Assembly: GCF_000513195.1 (NCBI RefSeq)
Contig: NZ_CBVI010000112.1
Location: 1-64,000, forward strand
Direction of reading: 5' to 3'
Source of the DNA: Bacteroides timonensis
Lineage (GTDB): Bacteria; Bacteroidota; Bacteroidia; Bacteroidales; Bacteroidaceae
DNA: 64,000 bases
The notes under the pieces are model-generated. The model did no database searches and was not told the origin of the DNA. It saw nothing but the letters and a program-made list of their open reading frames with translations. The first letter of the stretch is position 1. Every line of letters starts with the position of its first letter. A program made the position numbers and the translations under genes. Shown here in pieces: positions 34,661-44,226 of the stretch.

Positions 34661-34703
34661 TTTATTCTTCTTTATTTTATTCTTCTTTATTTTATTCTTT
34701 ATT
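34659..34703. repeat. 15-bp tandem repeat, nearly three copies
   Basis: The unit ATTTTATTCTTCTTT appears twice and then as a shorter third copy, between the 209-aa gene and the 77-aa gene. It would vary the spacing upstream of the 209-aa start by slippage, an arrangement known for phase-variable expression. Confidence 0.7.
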
Positions 34704-34732
34704 TCCTTTCCGTTTACTTCATCGTTCTATTA

Positions 34733-34966
34733 TTACATCTTTTCCGTTCCAATCTTTAATTCTATCGGTTCGTCATCCCATGTCAGTTCTTTGCCTATAA
34801 GTTTGTAAATAGAACCTTTAGGGAGTTCTATTTCAATTGATACACTCCCTTGTTCGGACTCGACGTATACTTCCTCTGAGTAATACCACTGATTACCCCA
34901 ACCCCTAACAGGTTTTTCAGGCGTTATTAACTCTGTCTTGTCTTTGTTTACTGCTAACCATGCCAT
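34733..34966 (-). CDS. Unrecognised 77-aa protein
   Basis: MAWLAVNKDKTELITPEKP at the start. A compact beta-type composition with no signal or membrane segment. It lies upstream of the 209-aa gene on the same strand and may be its partner. No recognised family. Confidence 0.55.
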   Translation of the reverse strand: MAWLAVNKDKTELITPEKPVRGWGNQWYYSEEVYVESEQGSVSIEIELPKGSIYKLIGKELTWDDEPIELKIGTEKM

Positions 34967-35063
34967 AATCTTAAAATTTTGAGTTTTCTTTTTTCCCTAT
35001 TGTAGCAATCAGCTACTTTCGGGCTTGATTAATTATGTCGCATCAAAAGGTGTTATGGCTCTT

Positions 35064-35149
35064 TATGCAAGGTTTCACGATTAAATACTACCTGTATGAA
35101 GCGGAGGGTGGAGATTTTGTCGTGAATCGTCAGGCTTCGACCTTGCATA
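35064..35149. other. Candidate structured RNA or long inverted repeat
   Basis: TATGCAAGGT (35064-35073) and its exact complement at 35140-35149 enclose a second pair, ACGATT (35077-35082) with AATCGT (35125-35130). TTCACG/CGTGAA can form an alternative pairing with the same bases. A 110-base transcript would fold into a two-tier stem. The 580-bp stretch 34967-35553 holds no supported gene. Confidence 0.45.
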
Positions 35150-35553
35150 CAAGAAAAACATGACAAGTACCTTCGCGACACAATTCACATCAAATAGCCC
35201 GAAAGCGATATGCGAACCAGAGAAGAGAAGGTTTCTTACACTTATAGAATGGGGCACTGTGAAAAAAAATATAAATAGATATTTCGAAGGAAAAGCATAA
35301 AAGTCATGTACTTGTGTATGATGCGTTACAAACAATTTGTTTGTGAAAATAAAAAGGGGATCGCGCCAGCAACGTATCTGTATCTGTAAAACATTAAACT
35401 AACTTCTATGTATTGGAAGAAAAATAAGGAGGCAAACAAAGGGACCCAATAGACGGAGCAAATGTCGGGAAGTGGAGAAAAAACCAGCTTTTTAGAACCA
35501 ACAATATGGAGTAGGAAACAAGTTCTTCTTTTCTCTATTAAACATAAGATAGA

Positions 35554-35940
35554 TTATACACAAAAAATCATTCTAACAAAGAATAGATTAAACTGCCGGA
35601 TATTGTAAATATTCTCTAACAACGGAACCGCAGTAGATATGATGGAAGCATCCACAGGAGAAGTGCATTTCAGTCCCATCACAAAAAGATACTGATTGAT
35701 ACCTACGCCGCATAGTCCGCAGACGATGAGTTTTATCAAATCCTTTATTAAAACCTTTTCTTTAGGAATGAAGAATGAAACTCCCCAAAACATGAGGCAG
35801 GCAAAAATGGAGCGCATGATTGCAATCGCTTCAGGAGGAACACCCGATGAAAGCAAATACTTGAATATAGGTATACTGATACCAAATAATACGTTGGCTG
35901 TACCAATCAGCAGATGACCCTTTAATTTCTCGCTATCCAT
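35554..35940 (-). pseudogene. EamA/DMT transporter, C-terminal half missing
   Basis: 128 codons. The start is a good EamA domain: GTANVLFGISIPIFKYLLSS, VLIKDLIKLIVCGLCGVG, then TSPVDASIIST. Complete EamA transporters have ten helices in about 300 aa; here only the first four are present, then the sequence changes to LLENIYNIRQF and a stop. It is the third broken gene in a row with Lrp and nitroreductase. Confidence 0.7.
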
Positions 35941-35958
35941 TTTTGCCTGGCTCTAATG

Positions 35959-36386
35959 TTACCATTTTATATTGTGAATCCTATCTTCAGCTTTGATTTC
36001 TTTTTGTTTGGGCAGGAAAGCGTTTTCAGCGGGATAGCCCATAGTCAGCAAACAGGTGAACTCGTAACTTTCGGGAGCACCTACGATTTTCTTTATTTGG
36101 TCAGCTTCGTCGCTCACGGGGATATGAAACACTGTTCCCAGCCCCTCAGCGGTGGCGGCAAGCAACATATTTTCCAATGCACACCATGCCGAAGCAAAGT
36201 AGTTGAGCGAACTTTGCTCCATGGGTTTTAGCAGGGGGCTTTGTTTCTGGCGGAAGAACGGTAGAATGAGCAGTCCGCTCTCCATAAGCATCCTCTGCTG
36301 TTTGGGCAATGCATCGGTAAACATCTCCATCTTGTCCTTGTCACCGGAGTCATCTACCTCAAAAACAAGGTCTTTGACTACCCGAT
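35959..36386 (-). pseudogene. Nitroreductase, N-terminal half missing
   Basis: The C-terminal portion of an FMN nitroreductase: SSLNYFASAWCALENMLLAA, TAEGLGTVFHIPV, LLTMGYPAENAFLPKQKEI. Met at 36330 is the first start, but the frame continues upstream (KDLVFEVDDSGDKDK) until about 36386, where the Lrp sequence begins in another frame. The N-terminal FMN-binding part (about 80 residues) has gone. The remaining fragment is unlikely to bind FMN. Confidence 0.65.
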
Positions 36387-36697
36387 ATATTATAACATTC
36401 GGTCACTTCGGGAATGTCTTGTATAATTCGTGTAAACTCTGCTGCAATATCCCTGTTCAGCCGTCTGAGCTTCACACTGCAAAATACGACAAATCCCTGA
36501 TTCAGCTTTTCCGCATCGAGGACGGCAATATACTTCTTTATATAACCGCCACTCTCAAGACGTTTGAGACGTTCGAATACCGGGGTTGATGACAAACTCA
36601 CCCGTGCAGCCAGCTCTTTGGTAGTCAGACGGGCATTCTCTTGCAAAGTACGGAGTATTTGCAAATCTACTTTATCCAGTTTCTCCAATGCACTCAT
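36359..36697 (-). pseudogene. Lrp/AsnC regulator, ligand domain truncated
   Basis: From ATG 36697 (MSALEKLDKVDLQILRTL) it has the full helix-turn-helix (TTKELAARVSLSSTPVFERL) and half of the RAM domain to VTECYNISG, then SQRPCF and a stop. Intact proteins are about 155 aa; this is 112. The break is where the nitroreductase fragment begins, so one deletion removed the end of lrp and the start of the next gene. It still starts divergently from metY, the likely original target, and could act as a DNA-binding stub. A longer frame from 36745 is open but lacks support. Confidence 0.7.
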
Positions 36698-36799
36698 AGA
36701 ATAATATTCTTCTAAAAGATAAATTTCAGGAATGAAGCGAATCATTCATTCTATATAACCGTACAAAAATAGTATTATTATCTATATTTATATCAGATA

Positions 36800-36830
36800 T
36801 TGTTCGATAAATCTACGTTCTATAACTTTG
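36800..36830 (+). promoter_or_regulatory. Promoter of metY
   Basis: TTG at 36800-36802, a 20-bp spacer and TAACTTTG at 36823-36830, 43 bp before the start. Confidence 0.6.
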
Positions 36831-36873
36831 CAAGAAAATAAAAAAGATTATTAAACTTCAAAAATATACGATT

Positions 36874-38160
36874 ATGGCAACAAAGAAATTACACTTCGAG
36901 ACTTTACAGGTACATGTAGGACAAGAACAGGCAGACCCGGCAACAGATGCCCGTGCAGTACCTATCTATCAGACTACTTCTTATGTATTCCACAACTCGG
37001 CTCACGCAGCCGCACGTTTCGGTCTGCAAGACCCTGGAAATATCTACGGGCGTCTGACTAACTCTACACAAGGAGTTTTTGAACAACGCGTAGCTGCCCT
37101 TGAAGGAGGAGTAGCCGGACTGGCAGTTGCTTCCGGTACTGCCGCCATCACTTATGCGTTCGAGAATATAACCCGTGCCGGCGACCATATCATAGCAGCC
37201 AAGACCATCTATGGTGGAAGTTATAATCTGTTGGCACATACACTACCTAGTTATGGTATCACAACGACTTTTGTTGATCCGAGCGATTTATCCAACTTTG
37301 AAAAAGCTATCCAAAAGAATACAAAAGCTGTATTTATTGAGACACTGGGTAATCCGAATTCCTATATCATAGATATAGAAGCTGTAGCCGAAATTGCCCA
37401 CCGCCACAAGATTCCTTTAATTATCGACAATACATTCGGCACTCCTTACTTGATCCGACCCATCGAACATGGAGCAGATATCGTAGTACATTCGGCTACG
37501 AAATTTATAGGCGGACACGGTTCGTCACTAGGTGGAGTGATCGTTGATTCCGGCAAATTCGACTGGGTGGCCTCCGGCAAGTTCCCGCAACTTACCGAAC
37601 CGGATCCTTGCTATCACGGAGTACGTTTTGTAGACGCTGCCGGTCCGGCTGCTTACGCTGTCCGTATCCGCGCTATTCTTCTGCGTGACACGGGAGCAAC
37701 TATCAGCCCGTTCAACGCTTTCATCCTGCTACAAGGACTGGAAACTCTTTCATTGCGTGTAGAACGCCATGTGGAAAACGCGCTGAAAGTCGTAAATTTC
37801 TTAAACAATCATCCGAAAGTGAAGAAAGTGAATCATCCGTCATTGCCCAATCATCCCGATCATGCATTATATCAGCGTTACTTCCCGAACGGTGCAAGTT
37901 CCATCTTCACTTTCGAAGTAAAGGGTGGACAGGAAGAGGCACACCGTTTCATCGACAGCCTGGAGATATTCTCACTGCTTGCCAATGTTGCTGATGTGAA
38001 GTCGCTCGTGATTCATCCTGCAAGCACTACTCACTCGCAACTTAATGCTCAAGAACTAGTCGAACAGGATATTTATCCAGGTACTGTTCGGTTGTCCATA
38101 GGAACGGAACATATCGATGATTTAATTGCCGACTTGGAACAGGCTCTTGCTAAAATCTAA
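36874..38160 (+). CDS. metY: O-acetylhomoserine sulfhydrylase (PLP enzyme)
   Basis: 428 aa, full length for the Cys/Met-metabolism PLP family. Features: [10 protein letters not shown] at the start, [40 protein letters not shown], and the PLP Lys in [18 protein letters not shown]. The end, [20 protein letters not shown], is typical of the sulfhydrylase branch. It makes homocysteine from O-acetylhomoserine and sulphide in methionine synthesis. The gene stands alone with its own promoter and a downstream hairpin. The truncated lrp lies divergently upstream. Confidence 0.9.
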   Translation: MATKKLHFETLQVHVGQEQADPATDARAVPIYQTTSYVFHNSAHAAARFGLQDPGNIYGRLTNSTQGVFEQRVAALEGGVAGLAVASGTAAITYAFENITRAGDHIIAAKTIYGGSYNLLAHTLPSYGITTTFVDPSDLSNFEKAIQKNTKAVFIETLGNPNSYIIDIEAVAEIAHRHKIPLIIDNTFGTPYLIRPIEHGADIVVHSATKFIGGHGSSLGGVIVDSGKFDWVASGKFPQLTEPDPCYHGVRFVDAAGPAAYAVRIRAILLRDTGATISPFNAFILLQGLETLSLRVERHVENALKVVNFLNNHPKVKKVNHPSLPNHPDHALYQRYFPNGASSIFTFEVKGGQEEAHRFIDSLEIFSLLANVADVKSLVIHPASTTHSQLNAQELVEQDIYPGTVRLSIGTEHIDDLIADLEQALAKI

Positions 38161-38201
38161 AATACAGCAACAGCAGTTTGTGCATTGAACTTTCCATCAA
38201 A

Positions 38202-38243
38202 ACGTTCGCTTCTAGCCACTTTCCTACTGACTGGGGCGAACGT
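38202..38243 (+). terminator. Hairpin after metY
   Basis: ACGTTCGC (38202-38209) pairs exactly with GCGAACGT (38236-38243) 41 bp past the stop. No T run follows, so it may act as a weak terminator. Confidence 0.45.
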
Positions 38244-38370
38244 ATCAATCATTCCTGAGATCTTGGACTACTTGGCTTTTCCAAATGAGAAGCAAATATA
38301 GCCTCCGTTTGAATAAGTTTCATTGGGGAATCGTTAGCTTCTCTTTTTCGGGAAAGATATTTTTAGTTCC

Positions 38371-38410
38371 TTACCATTGACATTCTATCCTTACTATTGA
38401 CATTCTATTT
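38371..38410. repeat. 20-bp tandem pair downstream of hipT
   Basis: TTACCATTGACATTCTATCC and TTACTATTGACATTCTATTT stand head to tail with 17 of 20 bases equal. No gene overlaps. Possible binding site or scar. Confidence 0.55.
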
Positions 38411-38470
38411 ATGATATGTGAAGTATTCTCCATTGTAATAGGGAATGTCCCCTACCCTATTCTTATTAAC

Positions 38471-39484
38471 CTATTCTGTATCTAAAGATTTTCTCAGTAA
38501 TCTGCTTAACCGCTCTTTGTAGCTACTCAGATACATCCGTTTTTGTTTTTCCTCAAGAAAACTATTATTAATGAGTTCAGCAACTTTCGGCTGTTCAACC
38601 AAAAAAGGAGCCATCAGTTTTTTTATCTGTTTATCAGATAATCCTATTTTCTGGCCGAAATGAATAAAGTCATCCTGGCATGGGTGCCCTTTCCTCTCGT
38701 ATATATCCGTTTTGTCTAAAGTAGCAGAGAGCCCATCTTCTAAAGCAAAATCACCATCGTTAGTATGTAAAGAAGTATTCATCAAATCATAAGCTGGCGA
38801 TAATAAGTAATCTCCATCTTTAGATAATTGCAATGAGAAATTCTTTAAATGTGCATCTCCGTTAGCAAAAGCATAATTGAATAAAACAAGCACAAAGAAT
38901 TTACCCATTTCAACTTGCCATGCCGGCACCAATTCCTTAATTTTCAGAGCAACGTCCTCATAGCTTCCTGTATATTTAAAATCCTGTCCATGAGTTTCTG
39001 AGGTCTTCTCTATCAAAGAGGCAAAATCCTCCTGAGGCACTTTTGTACCATCATCAAGGATATCAAAGCGTTTGGTTAAATAAGCGGGTGTACCATCTGA
39101 AAAAAATATAATTCCATTTTCAGCCGTCGAGATCTGATAAACCTGACGAGCTATTTGCATAGTCAAGTGCTCATTGGCAGGGATTTGCTTTCTATCCCGT
39201 AATGCCTTATTCTCCGGTGCAGGTTTAATGATATAACGTCCCTGTTCACCTTCAGCCGTCAATCTTATTCTGCCATTATCTTCGACAGCGGACATTTTTT
39301 CCTGTACTCCTGAAACAGATATACGCACCGCATTTTCTGTTATAGCTACATACTGATCATCATCATAACTAAAATCCATCATGTGATTAACCCGCTTCCC
39401 AGAAAAGAGTCTTTTACATGCTAAGGGACTATATGTAGTAAATCCAACAGCTAAAGTAGAAGGACAACAAATAATATCTTTCAT
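38471..39484 (-). CDS. hipT: HipT toxin kinase (HipBST system)
   Basis: 337 aa, the kinase part of HipA without the N-terminal HipS-like domain. The Gly-rich loop is AVRISVSGVQEKMSAV with two Ser (56 and 58), like the two autophosphorylated Ser in HipT of E. coli O127. The catalytic loop is YAFANGDAHLKNFSLQLS, with Asp, and the metal-binding SPAYDLMNT. Known HipT phosphorylates tryptophanyl-tRNA synthetase, and HipA the glutamyl enzyme. Transcribed hipB, hipS, hipT, 1 bp after hipS. Looks intact. Target here unknown. Confidence 0.88.
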   Translation of the reverse strand: MKDIICCPSTLAVGFTTYSPLACKRLFSGKRVNHMMDFSYDDDQYVAITENAVRISVSGVQEKMSAVEDNGRIRLTAEGEQGRYIIKPAPENKALRDRKQIPANEHLTMQIARQVYQISTAENGIIFFSDGTPAYLTKRFDILDDGTKVPQEDFASLIEKTSETHGQDFKYTGSYEDVALKIKELVPAWQVEMGKFFVLVLFNYAFANGDAHLKNFSLQLSKDGDYLLSPAYDLMNTSLHTNDGDFALEDGLSATLDKTDIYERKGHPCQDDFIHFGQKIGLSDKQIKKLMAPFLVEQPKVAELINNSFLEEKQKRMYLSSYKERLSRLLRKSLDTE

Positions 39485-39485
39485 A

Positions 39486-39809
39486 TCAGTCTATTTTTTT
39501 CACTGTAACACTTCCTATCGTATCTCTATTGGCTGTAGCTAGTAATAACCCAAAATGGTCGCGCTCGTCAATTTTATATTCCAAACATTGAATGCGCTTA
39601 TTCGCCCCTTCCGAAAGCATATTAAAAAAGAATGGGAATAGAACTGAACTCCGGTATTCCTGTTTCTCTTTAGGAAGGGTTAAAGATATGGCCCGCTTAC
39701 TCGCATCAGCAAAATAATAATCGTCATAACGGAAAATGAATTCCCCGTCATCGGATTCTTCCAAGATTCCTGCCAAAATATGGTTTTCGTAAACTTCCGC
39801 TTTTCTCAT
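39486..39809 (-). CDS. hipS: HipS antitoxin (HipA N-terminal-domain-like)
   Basis: 107 aa. Matches the N-subdomain of HipA: VYENHILAGILEES, ISLTLPKEKQEYRSSVLFPF, FFNMLSEGANKRIQ, DHFGLLLATANRDTIGSV. In split HipBST systems this protein, not HipB, neutralises the toxin. It overlaps hipB by 4 bp and precedes hipT by 1 bp, so production is coupled. Confidence 0.85.
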   Translation of the reverse strand: MRKAEVYENHILAGILEESDDGEFIFRYDDYYFADASKRAISLTLPKEKQEYRSSVLFPFFFNMLSEGANKRIQCLEYKIDERDHFGLLLATANRDTIGSVTVKKID

Positions 39810-40012
39810 TTAGTACCTGGCTTTTTAATTTGTAACGCAACTTCCATTCCTAAAATATCTGCTATTCTAGAAAGGGTCATTAATGAAGGATTTCCTTTGC
39901 CATTCTCTATCTGTACAATAGTTCTCAGTCCTACCCCAGACATATCTGAGAGGTATTCCTGTGTAATATTTAAAAGGCTACGCCTTTCCTTTATAGTATT
40001 TCCAATATCCAT
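39806..40012 (-). CDS. hipB: HipB-like XRE DNA-binding protein
   Basis: 68 aa from ATG 40012 (MDIGNTIKERRSLLNITQEY). An in-frame upstream ATG at 40081 would add a leader that fits no family and runs over the operator repeats. XRE helix-turn-helix: LNITQEYLSDMSGVGLRTIV, then QIENGKGNPSLMTLSRIA. In HipBST it represses the operon and helps HipS. Stop-start overlap with hipS. Two direct repeats upstream are candidate operators. Confidence 0.85.
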   Translation of the reverse strand: MDIGNTIKERRSLLNITQEYLSDMSGVGLRTIVQIENGKGNPSLMTLSRIADILGMEVALQIKKPGTK

Positions 40013-40013
40013 A

Positions 40014-40100
40014 GTGCAATATAATGCGTATTTACTGCAAATATAGTAACCAAACATCAATAAAGCAAATGGAATGTGCATTATGTTGCGTATTTATGTC
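40014..40100. promoter_or_regulatory. Direct repeats upstream of hipB, candidate operators
   Basis: Two 25-bp direct copies (40014-40038 and 40076-40100), starting GTGCA and sharing TGCGTATTTA, with 62 bp between starts and about 18-19 of 25 bases equal. They bracket the likely promoter of the leftward operon. Placement fits HipB operators. Confidence 0.5.
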
Positions 40101-40379
40101 ATTTTTGATATTAAAAACTGTTTTACCAGAATCCATACTATTTCTACCTTAATGCATAACTTCTACTTTCTTGTAATTGTCAGCTTTGCACTTACTTGCA
40201 ATATATCTTACAAATTAGAATAAATGATGAAACAGCTACGAATGATAAAAAATAAGTGCTTATTTTTAAGGTTGAAGAATTCTTCATTCCATAATTACAA
40301 CTTTTATACTATGATACAGGAAAGTATTAATAGAGAACTTATCAAAAAACAGCTGAGATTAATGAAATCATAATCTATT

Positions 40380-40829
40380 CCTTTTGGATTGACTGAAGAT
40401 ATGTTGTACCGTGGTGGAAACAGATGGTTGGGAATGCAATATGGCATGACGGTCCGACATCCATGGGAAACAGAAGGTGTTTGTGATCCACGTGTTATCT
40501 GGAAAATTTGGGATGATTTCGGAATTTCTGATGCAGAAATGTCTGGCTTTTGGATAGCAAATACTCCTGTATCAACATCAGATAATGATGTAAAGGTAAC
40601 CACATACAAAAAGCCCAGAAGGGTATTGCTTTCTATTGGCAATTATTCGGATATCAAAAAGACTATAAGGCTGAAAGTGGACTGGAAACAACTAGGGCTG
40701 GATAAAAATAATTGTAGGTTCGTGGTACCAGAGATTTCTACATTCCAACCTGCCTTCGAATGGGAAACCAATGATTCTATCGAGGTAGTTCCCCGAAAGG
40801 GATGGTTAATAATAATTTGTCCTCAATAA
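40380..40829 (+). pseudogene. C-terminal remnant of a DUF6067-like glycoside hydrolase
   Basis: 146-149 codons from PFGLTEDMLYRG (first Met 40389) to a stop. GMTVRHPWETEGVCDPRVIW, WDDFGISDAEMSGFWI and RRVLLSIGNYSDIKKTIR fit the C-terminus of large secreted Bacteroides hydrolase-domain proteins. A complete gene would be several times longer, and no signal peptide or catalytic part precedes it. Adjacent unrelated genes indicate that the rest was lost. Confidence 0.6.
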
Positions 40830-40935
40830 GTGAGCAGGGTACTGATCTTTTCAAATTTCAGTACCCTTTCAAAAACTATAATTTTTGATACATGGTGATA
40901 TCAACAGATTTCTATCATTTACACCTTACTTTGAA

Positions 40936-43900
40936 TTAGTTTATCGGATTATTCTTTTCATAAACAGATCGCAAAGAATAATCCTCTTTCTTTACACATT
41001 CATTACATATAAGATCTGCCTCGGATTTATATCCGTTTGTATACAAATATTCAACTATATCTTTGAGCTTCGGATTATGATAATTATCAGACGAGCTTTG
41101 AATTAGACAATTAACGATATGCGCAACTTCAGCCGATGAATTGTGAAGAAAAGAATACAGGCATTCAATAATCTGCCATGAATTACCGTACTCACAATTC
41201 AGGTTTACGGAAGCCAACATCTTTTCTTCTCTATCACTATCTATTGTTTCAAAGAACCCGATCAGTCTATAGCTCTCTTTTATAAAAAGAGAGCTTGTTT
41301 CTTCTTCCTCATTCGAATCTTTATATTTCTGGTACATAAAACTCCAGATACGATTCACAAATTCCACACAACTTTTATCATCCCGTAACCGCCACAAATA
41401 ATTCATCAAATATTCGCATATCGTTTTTGAACCCCTACCGCAGATCGTGGGCAGTTCTTCATCACCAAGAAGTTTCATTCGAATAGCTTTCAAAAGATTA
41501 CCAATAACGGTTTCAGCTATTATAGAGTCCTGTTCTTCTATATTATCCAATATGTCTGCATATATGCCACAATCATATAAGTATTTAAAAACAGGCAGAT
41601 TACTTAATGGATGATGTAAATGATAACCATACAATGCTGCTTTATAATTCGATGGACAATTTACATTAAAAATTATATTTAGTTTATCGTAGAACCAAGA
41701 TTGATCGATATAGGTAATCTCATTATGGAAAGAGGCAATAGCGTAAAATAAATCGACATTTTCCTCCTGTCTTATATCTGTATCAAGAATTTCCTCGATA
41801 TCTTCATGCCATCTATGTGACTCTTCTTTGTGTTCGTTCTTGGCAGAAAGGTATGTTACCCTAATTAAGCACTCATATAATTTCTCATGATGCCGGTTAT
41901 ATATTGAATTCCAACTTCCATCCCATGGCTTTTCATAGATAGATTGTGCTTCTTGCCTAACAAGCAATAAAGTGTCCTTAATTATCTGTAACACAGTGGG
42001 AGTTATCTTGTCATAGCCCCTTTCCATGTATCGACCAGCAAGCATCAAAAAGTTATTAACCAACCAATGAGGAATATCAAAATTCGATGGGGCAGCATTG
42101 TATTTTATCCAAAAGCTCTCATTAAACAATTTTTGGAAGGTGACAAATATCACTTCCGCATTCCGGAAACTTCTATGTTCATTGAGATATTTCATCAACC
42201 CACATGACCAATCATATATCATCGGCATAGGAGCATTTTGCATTTCACCCATTTCCAAATCATATTTATCAGGGACCTTACTAATCCTTTCTACAAATTC
42301 CGAGGACAACTCTTGCCTAGCTATATCAATTGGTAAAGATCTTCCTTCTTTTTCATGTTCTTTGTATAATTCAACGATTTCTGATAAGGACATATTCTGC
42401 AAATTATAATCAGGAGAAGCAGCCGGAGCGGAAATACCCTCTGTCACATATGATAAATATCCCGGATGATCTATTTCATGAGGATATTGCAGACAAACAG
42501 ATTCTACATACGCAGCTATCTCAGAATCCTGATTCTTTTTAAGGGCCAGTACATACATCTTCTTCCAAAATAGGATATCATCCTTTGCATCTTTTTGACC
42601 TTCACCCTCCGGAAGCGTCAGATTTTCAATCCATTCTTTACACAAATGCAATTCATCTTGTGAAAATTCAGCACAATTTTGTTCTATAAGAGAATATAGC
42701 TCAGGATAACACTGTATGTCATTCAAAGGATTCTTATCTTGACTGCACAACAGCCCTTTTAACACTGCATAATTTTTTCCTATGACATAATAAGCTACTC
42801 TTTTGTAAATTATCTCAGACTCATTGAGAAGCTCTTTTACAGCAACCATTTGATCTTCTGCAGACAGATTATATACATAGTCAATAAGGTAAAAAACCAA
42901 CAGATCTTCATAATCATCATTGTAGCGGTTCTGCTCATCTTCTATATTCATAGAAGGCAGACATGACCTATGCCGTATAGACTTGAGCTTATCCAACAAA
43001 ATAGAATAGCCTTCCATACCGCAAACATCCACTATTTTTTTTAATTGATCCTTAATAAAGGACCTATACGAATATAAACTAAATACAGGGAGATATTCTG
43101 GGTATCCTGCGTCATTTTTCTTGTTAGAAAACAACAAATCGATACATTTCAATGCAGCATTTTTATTATCCACTTCAAGAAATCTGGGAATCAGTTTTTC
43201 TGTAAAAGAAAACATTAAAGCTGTACCAGCATTGATTATCTCTTCAATATATGTAAGATGTTTTTCGGAAATATATTCGTCGGGCAATGTACTGATAAGT
43301 TCAATCAGCATATCATTGGTCCTTAAATTTACTATTCTTCCACCATCCTCATTCGTGAAACCTAATATTGAATCTATAATATTACAGATTGTTTTCCATT
43401 TTTCTTTTTCTTTCGGAGAAATTTTGTGTGCTACACGGCATACATATTGTAATTCATGCCAGTAAGGATATGAAAAGCAACCTGGATATTCCTTGGATTC
43501 AACAGGATCAGGATTGTTTTTCCCATCAAATATTCCTTTCTCATAAAGAGGCTGTAACCATCCCACAGAATCTAAATGACTATAGAAATACATGGATTTG
43601 CTTTCATCTGATAAAATGATATTCAACCGATCCAAAGTGGTTTCATTCGGAATATCAGTCTGGGTCAATGTATCAAGTCGCGTTATGATTACAATATACG
43701 TTCCCACCAGTTGATAGAGTATATCTTCAAATTCATCCCATATCAGAATGATATCCTGAGGATTCCTTGGACGCTCTATAGACTTATCATCCCGGTGCGC
43801 ATATTTATTAAACCAAATGGACAGTTTAATGTATCTTTTGGCAATATTGGAATCAGGAGAGTAACCAAAAGAAGAAACAATAGATGATATATGTCCGCTC

Positions 43901-44226
43901 TGCTTGATATCTTTCTCATTTACATCTCGCAGATACTCATAGTGTGAATATTCATTTTTGAATTCATTGAACAGCTTCTCATAATAAACATCGTCAATGG
44001 TCTTTTTAATATCTTCTTTTTTCTTTTTGCTCTCAAAGATACTTCTTAGACCACCGTCGATCTCGCGCAGGAGATGTCCCAAAACATTTGACTTAGATAA
44101 AAAATCCATTTGCTTAAAGCAAACACCATCTTTATAAAAAGCCGCTATTTCGGGTCGGATGGTCATTAATCCGTTATAGACAGCTTGCTCTTTCGTATTT
44201 AAAATAGTATCTAACTGTTTCATCAC
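40936..44226 (-). CDS. Orphan 1096-aa helical protein, possible defence protein
   Basis: No family recognised with certainty. The N-terminal 200 residues resemble HEPN/Abi-type helical domains: SNVLGHLLREIDGGLRSIFE, then YIKLSIWFNKYAHRDDKS and the closing helix DIILIWDEFEDILYQLVGTY. The rest (residues 230-1090) is a series of helical repeats with no Walker A, nuclease or protease motif that I can find. Such large single-gene proteins with a HEPN-like head occur among abortive-infection systems. Here a TA operon lies 0.9 kb away. Its start MMKQLDTIL has no clear promoter. Only one strand of genes here; no partner gene downstream. Confidence 0.65.
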   Translation of the reverse strand: MMKQLDTILNTKEQAVYNGLMTIRPEIAAFYKDGVCFKQMDFLSKSNVLGHLLREIDGGLRSIFESKKKKEDIKKTIDDVYYEKLFNEFKNEYSHYEYLRDVNEKDIKQSGHISSIVSSFGYSPDSNIAKRYIKLSIWFNKYAHRDDKSIERPRNPQDIILIWDEFEDILYQLVGTYIVIITRLDTLTQTDIPNETTLDRLNIILSDESKSMYFYSHLDSVGWLQPLYEKGIFDGKNNPDPVESKEYPGCFSYPYWHELQYVCRVAHKISPKEKEKWKTICNIIDSILGFTNEDGGRIVNLRTNDMLIELISTLPDEYISEKHLTYIEEIINAGTALMFSFTEKLIPRFLEVDNKNAALKCIDLLFSNKKNDAGYPEYLPVFSLYSYRSFIKDQLKKIVDVCGMEGYSILLDKLKSIRHRSCLPSMNIEDEQNRYNDDYEDLLVFYLIDYVYNLSAEDQMVAVKELLNESEIIYKRVAYYVIGKNYAVLKGLLCSQDKNPLNDIQCYPELYSLIEQNCAEFSQDELHLCKEWIENLTLPEGEGQKDAKDDILFWKKMYVLALKKNQDSEIAAYVESVCLQYPHEIDHPGYLSYVTEGISAPAASPDYNLQNMSLSEIVELYKEHEKEGRSLPIDIARQELSSEFVERISKVPDKYDLEMGEMQNAPMPMIYDWSCGLMKYLNEHRSFRNAEVIFVTFQKLFNESFWIKYNAAPSNFDIPHWLVNNFLMLAGRYMERGYDKITPTVLQIIKDTLLLVRQEAQSIYEKPWDGSWNSIYNRHHEKLYECLIRVTYLSAKNEHKEESHRWHEDIEEILDTDIRQEENVDLFYAIASFHNEITYIDQSWFYDKLNIIFNVNCPSNYKAALYGYHLHHPLSNLPVFKYLYDCGIYADILDNIEEQDSIIAETVIGNLLKAIRMKLLGDEELPTICGRGSKTICEYLMNYLWRLRDDKSCVEFVNRIWSFMYQKYKDSNEEEETSSLFIKESYRLIGFFETIDSDREEKMLASVNLNCEYGNSWQIIECLYSFLHNSSAEVAHIVNCLIQSSSDNYHNPKLKDIVEYLYTNGYKSEADLICNECVKKEDYSLRSVYEKNNPIN

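Noticed and set aside
35081-35335. 84-codon - strand frame
   Set aside because: Lies across the nested inverted repeat; composition is not protein-like.
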